Below, piece by piece: positions 11,086 to 25,100 of a stretch of 64,000 nucleotides of DNA. Made by a program: the position numbers and the translations under genes. How positions within the stretch are numbered: the first letter of the stretch is position 1; each line of letters opens with the position of its first letter. Below the pieces are notes generated by a model. That model had not been told where the DNA came from and searched no databases. It was given only the letters and a program-made list of their open reading frames with translations. Origin of the DNA: Paramoeba atlantica (Eukaryota; Discosea); assembly GCA_977017575.1 (NCBI GenBank), contig CDRNVI010000163.1, forward strand, positions 1-64,000, in the 5' to 3' direction.

Positions 11086-11811
11086 TCCCCCCTCAGTGTT
11101 TTTGAAACAAAAACACTACCCACAAGCAGCTTAGGGAGATTCTTCTTAATTCTTCTTCCTGTACTCGAAAACCTCTCTGGTTCTTCTTCTTCTGATTCTT
11201 CTTCTTTCTCTTCCTCTTTCTTCTTTCTTGGTTCCTTCTTCTCTTGTTTCTTGTCTTTCTTTTTCCAATACTCTTCGATCACTTTGTATGAGTGGAAGGA
11301 ACTCACAGCTTCCCATGACTCCTCCACATTTTTCCACTTCACTAAATATTCTTGTCCATCCTCACCCATCCGATCATCATCCACTTTTAAAATCTCCAGT
11401 ATTTTCCCTTCTCCTTCCTTCAAATCTCCTTGGATCTCTTTTAATTTCGCTGCAGATACTTCATTTTTCACCAAGGTGTATGTTGTATTGATCAAATTAT
11501 ATCCTTTTGTTGCTTGATTGTACCCCACCACTTTGAATGATCCTTCCCAGTGCTGATCACTCTTCACACCTCTTACATCTACCATCTTCATAACCTCAGT
11601 TCCTGCCTCTCAAATTTTCTCTTTCTTGGTCTTATTTTTCCTCTCTGAATATTTCCTTCCTGCTTCCTTGGAACGTCCAAAAATGGCTGGATACACCGCA
11701 TCGATCATCTTCTTATTTTGTTCAATTAAATCTTCTTCTGACACTTCTTGTAACTCTATACTCCAATAATCCTTGAACTTGTTCAACTTCCTTGCAAACT
11801 TCAAGGCAAAT

Positions 11812-12339
11812 TGTCAAGTGGCAGGGTTTGGTGGAAGAAGATTGCTGAGAAAAGAAAAGAAAGGTGCAAACTTCATTCCATGGCGAGAGCCGGGAATGTG
11901 AAAGAAAACAAAGTCTCTCACGCGTTTATTTATGAACAAGTTTCAATCACATATTTGTCAATGTGACACCAAGTGCAAAAGCAGAAAAACACATACAAAT
12001 AAAAGCACACATAAGAGACACAAAGACACAACAAGTTTAAGGAAGGGAACAACAGATGATGTCAGCACAAATAAATTCACAGGCTGAAAGATCAGAATAT
12101 GGAGAATAAACTATACAATCAAATTGGGTCTGAAATAGGGCAAAGGTATTCTTGAAGGCACAATTCAATGATTGATCAATATCTCGGTGTGTAGTTGTCA
12201 GATTCAGATGGAACTAGCACCATTCGAAAGAGGAAGATGAGGCGCTTCAGGATAGCATAACTCGTGATCATAGAATTCACAAATGATGTTCTCCATTAAG
12301 TCAAACATTCTTCAAACCAAGAATACTGATATTCTAACA
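11812..12339 (-). repeat. Copia terminal repeat (left)
   Basis: It has the same length as 17912-18439 and differs by about nine transitions. It begins with TG and ends with CA. Confidence 0.92.
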
Positions 12340-15300
12340 CTCCCTTTCATCATGAAGTTAATTCGCAGAGCAATGGGGACAAATAAGATTATTCCGGTGA
12401 GGTGTAAACACATTGGGTCCAAGGGGTTTTGTAAAAATATCGGCAAGGTTATCTTTAGTGGGCACATAATCCAACTCAATCAAGCCATCTTGCAATGCTT
12501 TTCTTGTGTAATGATCAAAGGCTTCAATTTGCTTAGTTCTTTGGTTTACATGGGGAATCTTTGCAATAGCCATCGCAGGTTCAGAATCAGATTGGAGCAA
12601 GAAAGGTCTTTTGTACAGGATGCACAACTCAGAGAGAATGTTATCAACAAATTTCAATTCACAGGATGCTTCAGCAAGGGCATGGTATTCAGATTCACAA
12701 CTGGACCAACAAACTTGAGGAGATTTCTTGGAACACCAGGAAATGGGGGAACCATTTGCAAAAATAGCAAAACCATAAGATGAGGATCTGTCTTCTGTAA
12801 CATCTTGATGGCTTGAGTCAGCTTGGGCAGAAATCACAAGTTCTTTAGTCTCAAATTTGGATTTGGGGAACACCAATTCATAATCAGGATATTTGGCAAG
12901 ATAACCGAGAATTCGCAGAGCAGTTTTGTCATGATCTTCAGTGTGGGTATTCAAGAAGCAAGAGCATTGGGAAACAGCATATGAAATATCAGGACGAGTT
13001 TTCATCAACCAAATTAGAGAACCAACAAGACTTGCATAGGGAAAATCAGTAGGAGGTTCGTCAGGCTTAGGCATAGGCAAAACTTTACTCACAGCAGGAG
13101 TATCACTCTTTCTTATTTTGTGGCAGTCAAAACTCTCCAATAAATTGTTGAGGAAGGCATGCTGATTGAGAGAAATTTCTTTGTGATTTTGTTTCACACC
13201 ACAACCAAGGAACCAGGAGCATTTTCCACTAGACTTCCACTTGAATCTTTCAATCAGTTTGGAGTAAATCTCTTCACGGAGCTTTGGACAAGTACAAACA
13301 TCCAAATTATCATCAACAACAGTTGGGAATAAACAGAAGTTTCCGTCAGGTTCAACACGAATGTAGAGATTGGGATCAGCAGTCAGACAATGGAATTGCA
13401 GCTCTTCAATAAGAAATTTTCGAAAAGTCAGATTCCAACATTGTCCAGCAATTGGCACACCATAGAGAGCTTTGTTCAATCGACAGAGATATTCGGGATG
13501 TTTAGGATCTTTGAAACCTTCAGGTTGAGTGACATAATAAACAATATCACCATCAGGAATGTCAGCTTGGATATAGGCACTTGGGACATCTCCAGAATTC
13601 ACATCAAGGTCAAACATAGCAGCAATAGCAAATGTCAAATTGAGAGATTCAGTGGTTGCAGTTCCAGCATAATTATCTTCTTGGTCAAAATTGGGATCTT
13701 TCACAAGATTATGTTTTACATGAGAACTGTTTGCACAAAATCGAGCTTTGAACTTGGATATTACACCATTTTCAGTCTTAATTCGAAATCACCACAGGCC
13801 TTGCATAATAATGTGTTTCTTTCCATCCTTGGGGAACTTCGGGGGAGGAGGCACCAATTCCCAAGTTTTATTTTCAATATGAGCATTATATTCTCTTTTG
13901 CAGGCTTGTTTCCATTCTTCTTTTTCATTTGAGTGAGCAGCTTGCTTGTAGGATTGAGGGGTAACTTTGTCATTAACAACTTGGTCAGCATGGAAGGCAT
14001 AGTCAAGGAAATCAAGATCTTTGTAACCACGGCCAGGTTCACCAAACGTATTCCAAGGTATTTTCAGGGCACTGAACACTTTTCCAATGGCGCTATGTTG
14101 GTAGTCAGGGTCTTGGAAGTGAGCAGAGTGTCTTACTTCTTCAGCTGCATCATCAGATTCATTTGGTTCAGAGATGTTAATTTCATCATCAGGTTGAGAT
14201 TGAGTAACAAGATTGAAATCAACTTCAGGATCAGTTTCAGAGTTGTATGTAGAGGAAGAGTAAGGAGATGCAGATTGGTCTGCAGGGTCATAAGGGTCAG
14301 GATCATGATCATCTGGTGGGTAATCGAACATTTCATAATTATCGAGGTCAATCAGCAATTCAGGTTCATTTTCGTTAGCAGAGTCATAATCAGTTCCTTC
14401 ACTTTCTTCATCCTTCATATCTAATTCTGTCATTTGAGGGAGAATTTCAGAATCAGGGGCTGCAGCAGCTTGAGCAGGATCAACAATTGGAGAAGAAGAG
14501 GAACTAGAAGAGGAACAAGAGGAACAAGAGGAAGATGTAGGTGTGTAAGAACCATTGCTCTGAGTAAAATCAGGAGGAGGCATACTGAGAAGCACCATCT
14601 CATCATCATCATCATCACTGTACACATTCGTACTGTGGGTTTTCTCATTCAAAGTGGTATGTTTTGAATGTAAGTTTACAGGAGCAGGAGTGGAATGGCC
14701 TATTCCATTCTCCCTTTCAACATCAACAGGGTAATCATCATCAATTACAATTTCGGCAGAATCATCAGGATTCTCATGTACACAATCCACAGGATTTGTG
14801 TTCGTACTCAGAACGTCGTCACGGTCTGATAATTTCGAAAAATCAACGAATTTTTCATTCAAATAAGTGTCAAAATAGTGTGGGATATTCCCTCTATCAA
14901 TACGCTTCAACAGGTTCGAAACACCAAAGATATATTCATCAAATACCACACTTGAACTTTCAAAAATAGTTTTCTTTACAGGGTCATACAAAATATAACC
15001 ATTAATTTTCTCTGAGGGGCCAAGATAGATCACAGGGCGTGCTTTAGGCATCAGTTTGGTTCTGTTCTTTCAGGAAATGTGCACAAAAGCATGGCAACCA
15101 AAAGGGCAGATCAACTCAATATTGGGTTTGCGACCATACAGCTTCTGGAAGGGGGAAATCTCTTCACCTTCTTTCACAATGTAGGAGCTCACAACACTTG
15201 CAAGTTTTTCAGCATAATCCCAAAATTGTTCAGGCAATCCAGCATGGATTCGAATCGCTTGAGCAGTATTCCATCGAGTCTCATTTGCACATTCAGCAAC

Positions 15301-17895
15301 ACCATTTTCAGCAGAATCATCTCTACTAGAAAATCTGATATGAATTCCTTTCTCAGCACAATATTGTCCAATTTTTGTTGCAGGACCGACAAATTCCCGA
15401 GCGCCATCGCATTGAATGATTTTGACCTTCACATCTAATTGTCTTTGAAGCTTTGCAATCAGGTTGATTAGCACTTCGCCAGCATCACTCTTTTTCTTGA
15501 GGAATTCAGATAAATCCATCTTGGAGTAGTCTTCAACAACTGAAAGAGAGTATTTGTTCTTCTGATAAGAAAGTACATTTTTCTCATGGTTGTCAATGTG
15601 CAACATTTCACCAAGTTTTCGTTTTGTTCTTGTACCAGGGGTATGACTCTTCTTTTTCGCTTTGGCCAACTCACAAGCAGTACAAACATTTTGATCCATT
15701 CTCAATCTGTGATATTGCAGGGGCAAACTGTCAACTGCATGAGCATTAATAGTCCTCTTCAAACCAGAAAAATGACACAATCTATTATGCCAATATTTCC
15801 ATTCTTTCTCATGGGTTGGACAGAGGGTTCTACAGATTCTTTTCTTGCGGAGAGGTTGAGATGAAGAAGCATCCTCAGGGGTTTCATTTTTTGGGTGAGT
15901 AACTTCTTCAGCAATATAAGATTGTTGATGATTGGTTTGACTGGGTAAAGCCAAATAATACAAGCCATTGTTCTGTGGACCACTCAAAATTGTTTGGGAA
16001 TCGCTCAAATTGATCTTCTTTTTCATCACATGAATTTGGTCAGAATCCAAGACAACAGAAGCATCCCAAGTTTCACATATGTGAGCCACAGAGAGAAGAT
16101 TCATTTCACAATTGGGGACTACAGAGATGTCTTGAAGAGGTGGCAAATCAGGATGAATTGCCAAGTCACCTTGCATTGTAACAGGAATCAGATCACCATT
16201 TGCTTGCTTGATGCTTATGGTCATTGCAGGTGGAGCATTTCTTGTTGTGAGATTTGGATCATTCACAATTGTGTTTGAACAAGCTGAATCAGCAAGAGCA
16301 GTTGCTCCATTTGATTGTTTTGCAACAAAAGCAGATTGAATTGAAGATTGAGAAGAAGAAATGAGAGCAGAAACGCAACAAGAGTAAACAGGAATATTGA
16401 TTTTATTCATTTTCATCTTCCAAGCATTGATCTTTTGAACAAAAGCATCGAAATTCGCCTTGGCTTGTTGTCCTGCAGCACTTTGGTTTGCTGGGTTTGT
16501 GTTGCAACCTTTCACAATGTGACTGGTGGCACCACAACGAAAACAGGCTTTAGCTGGAGGGGTGGGAGGATCTTCCCATCCAGGGTAATTTTGAAACTGG
16601 TTGCACGTTTGAGGAGAAGGAATTAGGGGACTATGGCGAGGAGGGCCATTTCCTTGTCTTCCTTGGTGAGGAGGGGCAACATTTCCTTGTTGATTAGGAT
16701 TGGCAGCAGGGTTATTCTTCTTCTGAAAAGCAACATAAGCAGCGGCATTCTCCTTGGTCTTCAAGGCTTGTTTCTTCTTGTTGGTGCTGGAGCGACTACC
16801 TTTGATTTCTTTTAACTCCAAGAAAGCACTCTCCACTGTCTACTCTCCCACTCTAAGCAGTCCTTGAAAGGTTTCCCAACATTGTTGCAGCATGGAATCT
16901 TGAATGTAACCCAATTTCTTGTTCATTGGTATCGGTTTCCCTTTCAATGCTTCAACGTGAAGAAATAACTCCTTCAGTCTCAACTCAAAACTGGAGATCA
17001 TTTCATTTTCTCTGATACAACAATCCTCTAACTTACTTTTTGCTTCCTTTACATTGTGAGCAATCACGGTACTCAGATTTAAGGTCAATGTGTCCCAAAT
17101 AAGTTTTGGTGTTCTTCTCTTCAAATCACTAAGATACCCTTTTGCTCGACCAACACAAGCCTTATTCAATAAGTTTGTAAAATTCATTTGATTGTCCATA
17201 TGGTCATCGAAACGTCTTTGGTTAATTTGCTGCTTGTACTCCAATTTCTCTTTGTGTCTTGCCTCCAACTCCTTTCTTTCTGCCAAGAATCTTTTCTTCT
17301 CAGCTTCTTCCATTTTTTCTGTAACCTCCTCCAGCTCCTCCTCAAACTTGATCAGGACGGGTTCACCTGTAGGAACTTTGTCGAGGAATAGATGATGAAC
17401 GAGATTTTGGGTGCTGAGCTGAATGAGTGTCTCTTTTTGCCAGAGCATGAATTCAATGGTGGATTCACCTTTGAGTTCATTAATCTCGAGTGCACCCTTC
17501 CACGTCTTGTTCTTTGGTTCAAATTCTGGCCAATCTACTACTCTGTAATCATCTTCCATAGTTGAGGATGTGGTGAATGTAAGAGAGCGAGAGAGAAAGG
17601 CAAGAAACAGTGACAGGAGAAGACGGGCGAGAAAAACTGAGAAAACCACACAGAATTGTGAAAACTCATGATTAAAACAAACAGAAAAACAGGCAAAAGG
17701 AACGAGAGAGCAAAAGCAATAAAAAGAAATCGAGTGAAGTTGTTGAACGAATGAGAGAAAGGGCGTGAATGAGTGAAAAACAAAAACAAAAACGAAAAAC
17801 AAAAAAACAGAAAATAAAACAAAAATAAAACAAAAAATAGAACAAAGAAAGGTGTAGAACACTGAAGTTCTACTGATGACAAGATCAGGCAGAGA

Positions 17896-17911
17896 GCCTA
17901 GACTCTTAATC
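17896..17911 (-). promoter_or_regulatory. Copia primer-binding site, identical to 9240-9255
   Basis: The 16 bases GCCTAGACTCTTAATC abut the copia terminal repeat and are identical to those of the 7.9-kb element, which has otherwise unrelated internal sequence. They match the tRNA-Lys(CUU) anticodon arm. Confidence 0.72.
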
Positions 17912-18439
17912 TGTCAAGTGGCGGGGTTTGGTGGAAGAAGATTGCTGAGAAAAGAAAAGAAAGGTGCAAACTTCATTCCATGGCGAGAGCCGGGAATGTG
18001 AAAGAAAACAAAGTCTCTCATGCGTTTATTTATGAACAGGTTTCAATCACATATTTGTCAATGTGACACCAAGTGCAAAAGCAGAGAAACACATACAAAT
18101 AAAAGCACACATAAGAGACACAAAGACACAACAAGTTTAAGGAAGGGAACAACAGATGATGTCAGCACAAATAAATTCATGGGCTGAAAGATCAGAATAT
18201 GGAGAATAAACTATGCAATCAAATTGGGTCTGAAATAGGGCAAAGGTATTCTTGAAGGCACAATTCAATGATTGATCAATATCTTGGTGTGTAGTTGTCA
18301 GATTCAGATGGGACTAGCACCATTCGAAAGAGGAAGATGAGGCGCTTCAGGATAGCATAACTCGTGATCATAGAATTCACAAATGATGTTCTCCATTAAG
18401 TCAAACATTCTTCAAACCAAGAATACTGATATTCTAACA
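17912..18439 (-). repeat. Copia terminal repeat (right)
   Basis: This is the 5' repeat of the minus-strand copia element. It is followed by the target duplication CAAAT at 18440-18444. Confidence 0.92.
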
Positions 18440-20972
18440 CAAATGGACTCGACATATGTCTCCCCACAAACTGATCATTTAAGGACATTTGAACCACTGG
18501 CAACATTTTCATCCAATTCTCCTGGTAGTCTTTCAGCAACTTAAACAATAATTGTTTTGTTTCTCTCACATAGCGTTCTGTTGCTCCATTCTGGTTTGGG
18601 AAATAAGTCAAAACAGCTCTTGCCTCAAACTCAGCTGCCTTGCGGAACTCTTCTACAACATCATTCAAAAAGGAAGGGTCATTGTCCATTTGCAACACCT
18701 TGGGGATTCCAAAGTTAGTGAAAATCTTCAATAGAACCCATGCTACTTGCACCACTTCTTTTGACACTAGGGGTTGCAAAAGCACAAACTGCGTAGCCAC
18801 ATCAATCACTAATAGGATTACAGTGAAGCCATCTGAAGATACTTTCAAAATAATTAGATCCATTGCAATGTGATCAAACAGAAGTTTCGACAAAACCGGG
18901 GTGATGGGGTGAAATCCCACTCTCCCAACATTGTACATCAAACATTCTAGGCACCCTTTCACTACTTTGTCACACAGGGTCCTCAATCCATCTCAATAAA
19001 ATCCGTCTCTCACCATAGCTTCAAATAGCTTGAGTCCTCCAATATGACTCTCTTTGTGTTTCACTTTTATCAAGGCCAGTTTGTCTTCTTCTGCAGGTTC
19101 CTTCTTTCCCAAAATATCTTTCATCAACTTTTTCATTTTTTTTCCAATCCCTGTGGAAGGGACCTCATCTACCACCAGCTTATGTGAATCAAAAACACAC
19201 TTAACTCCCACCATATCTCTAACTGGTTCCCCAAAAATCCAAGAGAGAGAGTCAGGTAACACATGGTTCATTCCCTTGCAATGTATCATATAGAAATCAA
19301 AATTCAACAGGAAGTACAGCCAATCTAAGATCATAAAGTTCTTTGATTGGTTCAAATACTCCAATGCTTTATGATCCAACTCAATACAAAACCTCCTCCC
19401 CAACAGCAGGTGCCTCTAAAAAAACAAATCAGCAATCATTGGGAGCTGGTAGTCTGGGGCTTCTGATTTCACATTCACCCCTCTCAGGTCTATACAAAGC
19501 CAAACATCATCTTCCTTCTTGCCACCTGAAACCTTGGAAGCTGCTACTAGAAGGGTGTTTCAGAGATTTCACACTGAGGACACATCCTCCAGAGGAACTA
19601 TCCACCCTTTTTCCAACCATTCAGTAACTCTCTGTTGAACTTTGCCACTTAATCTTTCTGGAATCAGGCACTGTTGCATAAAAACTGGCTTTGGATCAAG
19701 CAATGAAATCAAAAAATGCGAATTCTTGATATTACAACAAGTCCCATCAGGCAATCTCTGATTCTCTTCAAGAACTTCTTTAATCCCTCCCATTATTTTC
19801 TCAACTTCTTTCTCAGGCAGGCATGTTTCTTCAGATGGCCCACTCCATCCCTCTTTGTCCACTAAGTTAGTTTCATGGAACAACTTCTTCCTTTCTGGGA
19901 ACACTGGTGGGATTCCTTTGATTTCAACACCAAGTTTCACTCCATCAGCTGCACTCAAAAGTACTCGATCTTTCCCTAAACCAGGTAAAGTCCAAATCAA
20001 AATCTCAGCTTGGCCTTGGATTGTCGAAACTTTGACTTTCTTTGCTGTGTCTGTTTCTTGAACATGTCCAGAAATTCCTCAGACTCAAAAATTTCTCTTC
20101 ACTAAATTTCCTTCTAAACAGTCAAAAACAAAAGGGTCAGCAAGTGTTGCACTTGCTCCTGAGTCAAAGATCACCCACACTTCCATGTCATTCCTCCCAA
20201 GAGAGATTGGAATCTTGGGGAGCCCATCCGTATCTTCTTCTGCCCCCAAACCAAAAAATCCTTCTTCAGTTAAAGCTAAATAAGCTTCCTCATCCTCAAA
20301 ATCAGATGTTGAAACATCAGTTCCAGGGATCTCCAGGTTTGATTCCTCTTCGGCAAGTCCAGCCAACCTTGGTTTGGCTTTCTTTTTTGGACACCCATTT
20401 GTATAGTGACCCTTTTCCCAACAAGAGAAACATCTTATCTTGGCCAAATCATGTCCTCTCCTCTCTTGAGGCTCATCTCTGTGCAATTGCTGCCATGGAC
20501 CTTTACCTTCTGCTCCACCCCCTCAAGCCCAACACTCTTTCTCAAGATGGCTGGGTTTCCCACAATTCCGGCAGTTTGTTGGTCTCCTTAGCTCTACAGG
20601 ACCAGGGGCATGAAAATGGTTAAGCAGGGCTGAACCCTCCCTTGCAGCTCCAATATCAATCAGATTGGTTACAGAGATTCATGGCTCAAAAAGGTAGTCA
20701 CTTCCACACAATAATTCCCAGAAGGGCTGATAACCTGGGAGAACTGCTTTTTCCAAAAGCTCCTTCACCTCTCGAGAATGAGGATCTGTCCCTGAAGCTG
20801 CTACCAGCAGATTAAACTGATACCCAAACGCGTCAAGTCTCTCACTTGGCTTTTGCTGGAGACTTTTCAAAGCTTTCAAAATCACCAACTTCCACCTTGG
20901 ACCTAGCAACTTTACTGGAACCAACATGAGCAATTCATGGAATGGACGGTTTTCTCTCATCTTCAGAAACCC

Positions 20973-21276
20973 TTTTTTTTTTTTTTTTTTTTGAGGCAGA
21001 CTTTATTCAATTAGTAGTTCTTAATCTAAGCCATTTGAATTACATTAAATTATGTTTGTTTTTAACCTCTAACAAGAGGTGAAGTTTTTTAAACTTTAGC
21101 TTAGTTCAGTTGGTCTTTATGTTGAACTTTAGAACTTCTACAAGTTCAGGCTGGAGGATGCACATCAGAAGGGAGAATAATCCAAAGCTCCTTCCAAGGG
21201 AATTTATCCTCAACTTTTTAACAGACAGGGCTGAGATGTAACCTGTTCCGATTTTCACACTTCTTCAAGAGCTCCT
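20973..21276 (-). mobile_element. SINE, 5'-truncated copy (304 bp)
   Basis: It shares the body and A-rich tail of the SINE at 10389-10820 but lacks the tRNA-like head. It is flanked by a 15-bp duplication, CATCTTCAGAAACCC (20958-20972 and 21277-21291). Truncation at the 5' end together with a long target duplication is the usual mark of LINE-driven target-primed insertion. It lies in the gag region of the chromovirus. Confidence 0.9.
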
Positions 21277-21939
21277 CATCTTCAGAAACCCACTGATCAA
21301 ACTGGGTGTGGCTTCGAACAGATATCTCTTTTGATCAGGCTCTGGGACACATCGGTTTTCCATACAGGAATGGAAGTGAAAAACAAAATCGAGCAACTGG
21401 AAAATCATGACTTTTTCTTGCAATTTCAGCAAATCTTGGATTTGGGGCAGTCTTTTCTTGTCTTTTGGCTTTTGTTGTTTCTCTACCCCAATTACATCAT
21501 AAGCCATCAAAGTACTTCTCAAGCTTGTCAACCTCTGGTTGACTAGTTCAACCCTCGCCCTTTCTGCAGCTGACAAACTATCTTTCAACAAAAGAGCCAT
21601 ATTCTCTTTTCGTAAAACTTGATATTTCTCTCAAAGGGCCTCAGCCTCCTCAAAATCTTCCTCTTTCTCTACAGATTTGGAGGACTTCTGTACCGTTGAA
21701 CTCATACCCAGTGAACTTGATAAACTTGATTGCTCTGGTTCTGAACCAATCGAAACCAATCCTTGATTCGAACACATCGAACTCGATCCTCGATTCAAAC
21801 ACATCGAATGTCTTTTCATGGATCCAAGCTCTGTACAAAACAAAACTTCTTCATCAAAAATTGATGACACATCGTCAAGTGAATCAAATAATTCAAATGA
21901 CATACTCGACCAAATAAAAAAGAACTTTCAACCAAAAAA

Positions 21940-22171
21940 AGTGAACAACCTCCTGACTCCACACCAGACACACAGTCACTCCAACACACAGAGAACAATG
22001 GACTCAAGAATGGTCTTCAAGCGCTTTTTTTATTCTGAAACTCCCAAGTGAGTTTCTTTCTCTTTCTCTTCTTCAGCTAATATCTGAACTTTACAAGTTC
22101 ATAATTCTTCTCCTTCTTGAGCTTCATCTTTCACTGAATTCCCCTGGGGCTAAACTAGCACCCTGTGCACA
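21940..22171 (-). repeat. Chromovirus terminal repeat (right)
   Basis: It pairs with 10854-11085 and is followed by GTCAT at 22172-22176, where the old gypsy element resumes. Confidence 0.85.
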
Positions 22172-25100
22172 GTCATCCATATTCACTTCAACATTCTCAG
22201 AACTTTCTTTTGTTGTGGAAAGTGGCAGAGGTAGTGATTGAATAAGAAGAATGTCACAAATTTCCAGCTCACTGATTAATTCAATTTTTTCCAAAATGTC
22301 ATTTTGTCTTGAGAGGATATGGGTTTTTCCTGAAGAAGATTGTCCCAAATCCACCAACTCTTCAAACCAATGAGTCACATAATCCTTTGAAGTGGCCTTA
22401 TCATGATATCCAACATACTGGCAGCTTAGAGCATCAGGAATTGCCATCAACTTTCCAGGTTTGTGAATGACCTTTAGGTGATATTCTAGAATTCAAGCAA
22501 CCCAATCACGCAGCATATCATGGTTCAGTACTTTCTGTTGACCCATTTTAAACACAGATTTGAGAGATTCACAATCACAGAACACAATAGGATTTCAACC
22601 ATAGATGTAATACTTGAAGTTGTTTAATGCCCACAGGATTCTAAGGCCCTCCTGCAGAGGATTAGTGTACTTCTGCTGTGTCTCTGTGAATGTTCGAGAA
22701 GCATACTCAATAACTCGGTGGTGACCATCTTGATCCATCTGAGTGAGAATTGCTCCAAGACCAAGCTTGCTGGCATCAACATGGATAAAAAATTCCTTTG
22801 AGAAGTCAGGATGGGCCATACAAGTTTCGGATGTTAAGAGCTCCTTTAAGAGATGTATCTCCTTGATGGATTCTTGGAATAGTGAAAACTTCTTTGGATC
22901 CATCACTTTGGCTTTTCTCAGGTGTGTTGTTAAACTGGATGAACAAGAGATGAACTGTTTTAACCAAGTAACCATTCCCAAAAATCTCTCAACTTCCTTT
23001 GGAGTAGTCAGAAGTGGGTAATTCTGGATTGCCTCAACTTTTTTCAGATTTGGCTTCAAACCATCCTTTGTTGTGATAAATTCAAGAATTTCAAAATTTG
23101 ACTTGCAAAATGAGCACTTTGCTGGTTGGAGCATCAAATCATTGTCCCTCAATCTTTGAAAAATTTTTGTCAGATCAGCCAGATGTTGTTCAAATGTTGA
23201 GCTGTAACAAAGGATATCATTGATGTAGGCAAAACAACATTGCCAAACCAGACCACTCAAGACCATTTCAATAAACTGTTGTTGTGTTGCTGGAGTGTTG
23301 CATAACCCAAAAGGCATCAAGAGAAATTCCCAGAGACCATATTTGCTGGTAAAAGCAGCCTTTTCAATGTCTCTTTCTCTGATTGGGATTGACCAAAAAG
23401 CCTCAGACAGGTCAATAGAGGAAAAATAAGAAAAATTGCCAAGTGCAGCTAAGATTTCATCCATACAGGGTAGTGGATAAGAGTTCTTCTTTGTTTTTTC
23501 ATTCAGGCAACAGAAATCCACACAAAACCAAACATTTCCATTCTTCTTGTCTGCCAAGAGAATTGGAGCAGCCCAAGGAAAGTTAGATTTTCTAATCACT
23601 TTCCTTTTCACCATCTTGTCAATATGTTTCCATATGATGCGGTCTTCAACAGGTGTGGTTCTACAGGGTTTTGCTCTCAAGGGTGGACCCTCTGCCTCGA
23701 TTGGATGACTCGTTGCTGTGGTTCTAGTAATTGGACCTTCTTGCTTCTCATTATCCCACAAGTCTTGGAAAGAAACCAACATCTCCGCTAATTGTATTTT
23801 CTGCCTGTCATTCAATTCAGTATTATCCAAACCAAATTTCTCATATGCTTCTTTGAATTTATCAGGTGGATCTTTTTTATGTGCAGCAGACTTGTTTTGG
23901 GTGGCAATGTGAGTAAGCAATTGTATCACAGATGAGTCACAATCGAGGTCAGGGTTGGGGTGTCTGGTGGATCAATTAGATTTGCCATTCTGATGATCAT
24001 GCAACTTCTGTCTCTTCCATTTAGGTTTTTGAAATAAATCCTCATCCTCAATCATTTTCTCAAGCCATGGTCCAGCAAGTGCACAGAGATAATTGGCACC
24101 AGTTTTTGCATTAACTGATTTTGTGTGAGGTGGTTGTTTCTTGGGTACAGATTTTCAAAGACAGGGTTCAATCAAAGAGTGTTTCAAGAGTTGAAGAAGC
24201 TCAGTGTTTTCAACATCATGGTCATTAAGCTGATAAACCATTCCAACTTCGAGATTTTTCTTCACTTGGACCTCAGTCTCAGAATGATTCATCACAAGAA
24301 CATTCAGTGTGTTGCGTTTTTTACCTTGCTCAATTGTAACCAAGCCAGGAAGGAATAACAAACTCTCTGATCCAATTGATGGAAAGAAGAATCCTTCAGG
24401 TGACAATGCATGGCCATTCAGCATTAGTGGAAGGAACACTGATGATCTCAGAGGGATTGCCTTTGTCTCAGCCAAGAGTACTAAGGTCTTATCTCACCTC
24501 TCTACATTGATGTAGAAATCTGGATCTGTGACCTGAGGAAGGGTGATGTTGAGCTGTGCCAAATTTGCCTGGATGCATCTCTGACCTTTCCATGTTAAAT
24601 GACCATCACTGAGACCTAGGCAACATTGTTTCATGGCACTGAAGCCAATCAATGTTTGAACAGGGAGGTCATCAATAATGAAGAACCAGAGTCCTTGGGA
24701 AAATCCCTTTCCAATCTTGACCATGGTGAGAATCTCTTCATTAATCACAACTTCGGTTGAGTTTCCCACTTTGACTTGAAGCTCATCAGCTTGCCGTTGG
24801 CTCAGGATCTCAAATCCAGGATGTGAAAGTTGCTGACAACTGATTGCATTGATACCAGATCCTGTGTCTATACAAGTAGTAGTTGCTAATCCACCTGGCT
24901 GAGACACAACTTCAAATGCACAACCAATATCCTGGCTTTCCACATTGATTACTAAATTCAGAAGAACATTGATCACATGATCTGAAGGAAGGTTGGTATG
25001 GAATGATGAATCAGCCTGAATGTGAACATCAGAGTGTTTCAGAGGTTCTTGAATGTGAGTGTTGGACTGACTCAGAGGTTCTTTGAATTCAGTTGAGCAA

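Larger units (their letters stand above)
11812..18439 (-). mobile_element. Ty1/copia retrotransposon, nearly whole
   Basis: Terminal repeats of 528 bp each (11812-12339 and 17912-18439) are flanked by the 5-bp duplication CAAAT (11807-11811 and 18440-18444). The primer-binding site is at 17896-17911 and a polypurine tract (GAAAGGGAG on the minus strand) lies at the other end. Parts in copia order on the minus strand: gag from about 17860 with a CCHC knuckle (CFRCGATSHIVKGC) near 16540; protease-like and pre-integrase zinc segments near 16300 and 15770; integrase at about 15600-15000; an acidic linker; and reverse transcriptase with RNase H from about 13700 to 12360 (ending near NLADIFTKPLG). 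The terminal repeats differ at about 9 of 528 sites (1.7 percent), so it is the youngest dated insertion. It looks close to whole, with about three breaks. It sits in the chromovirus integrase. Confidence 0.92.
10854..22171 (-). mobile_element. Ty3/gypsy chromovirus, split by a copia element and a SINE
   Basis: Terminal repeats of about 232 bp (10854-11085 and 21940-22171) are flanked by the duplication GTCAT (10849-10853 and 22172-22176). A polypurine tract (GAGGGGGGA on the minus strand) lies just inside the left repeat. Parts in element order: gag from about 21900, with two CCHC zinc knuckles near 20560 and 20430; an aspartic protease (VIFDSGASATL) near 20160; reverse transcriptase and RNase H from about 20000 to 19000; integrase at about 19000-18445 and 11811-11600; then a chromodomain (EYLVKWKNVEESWE) near 11350-11250 with an acidic and basic tail. 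The copia element at 11812-18439 and a truncated SINE at 20973-21276 interrupt it. The repeats differ at about 6 sites (near 2.6 percent). It is a fossil with roughly ten breaks besides the insertions. Confidence 0.88.

Noticed and set aside
12283-16815. Several plus-strand frames of 90-180 codons
   Set aside because: They mirror the copia coding regions on the minus strand and show no motifs of their own.
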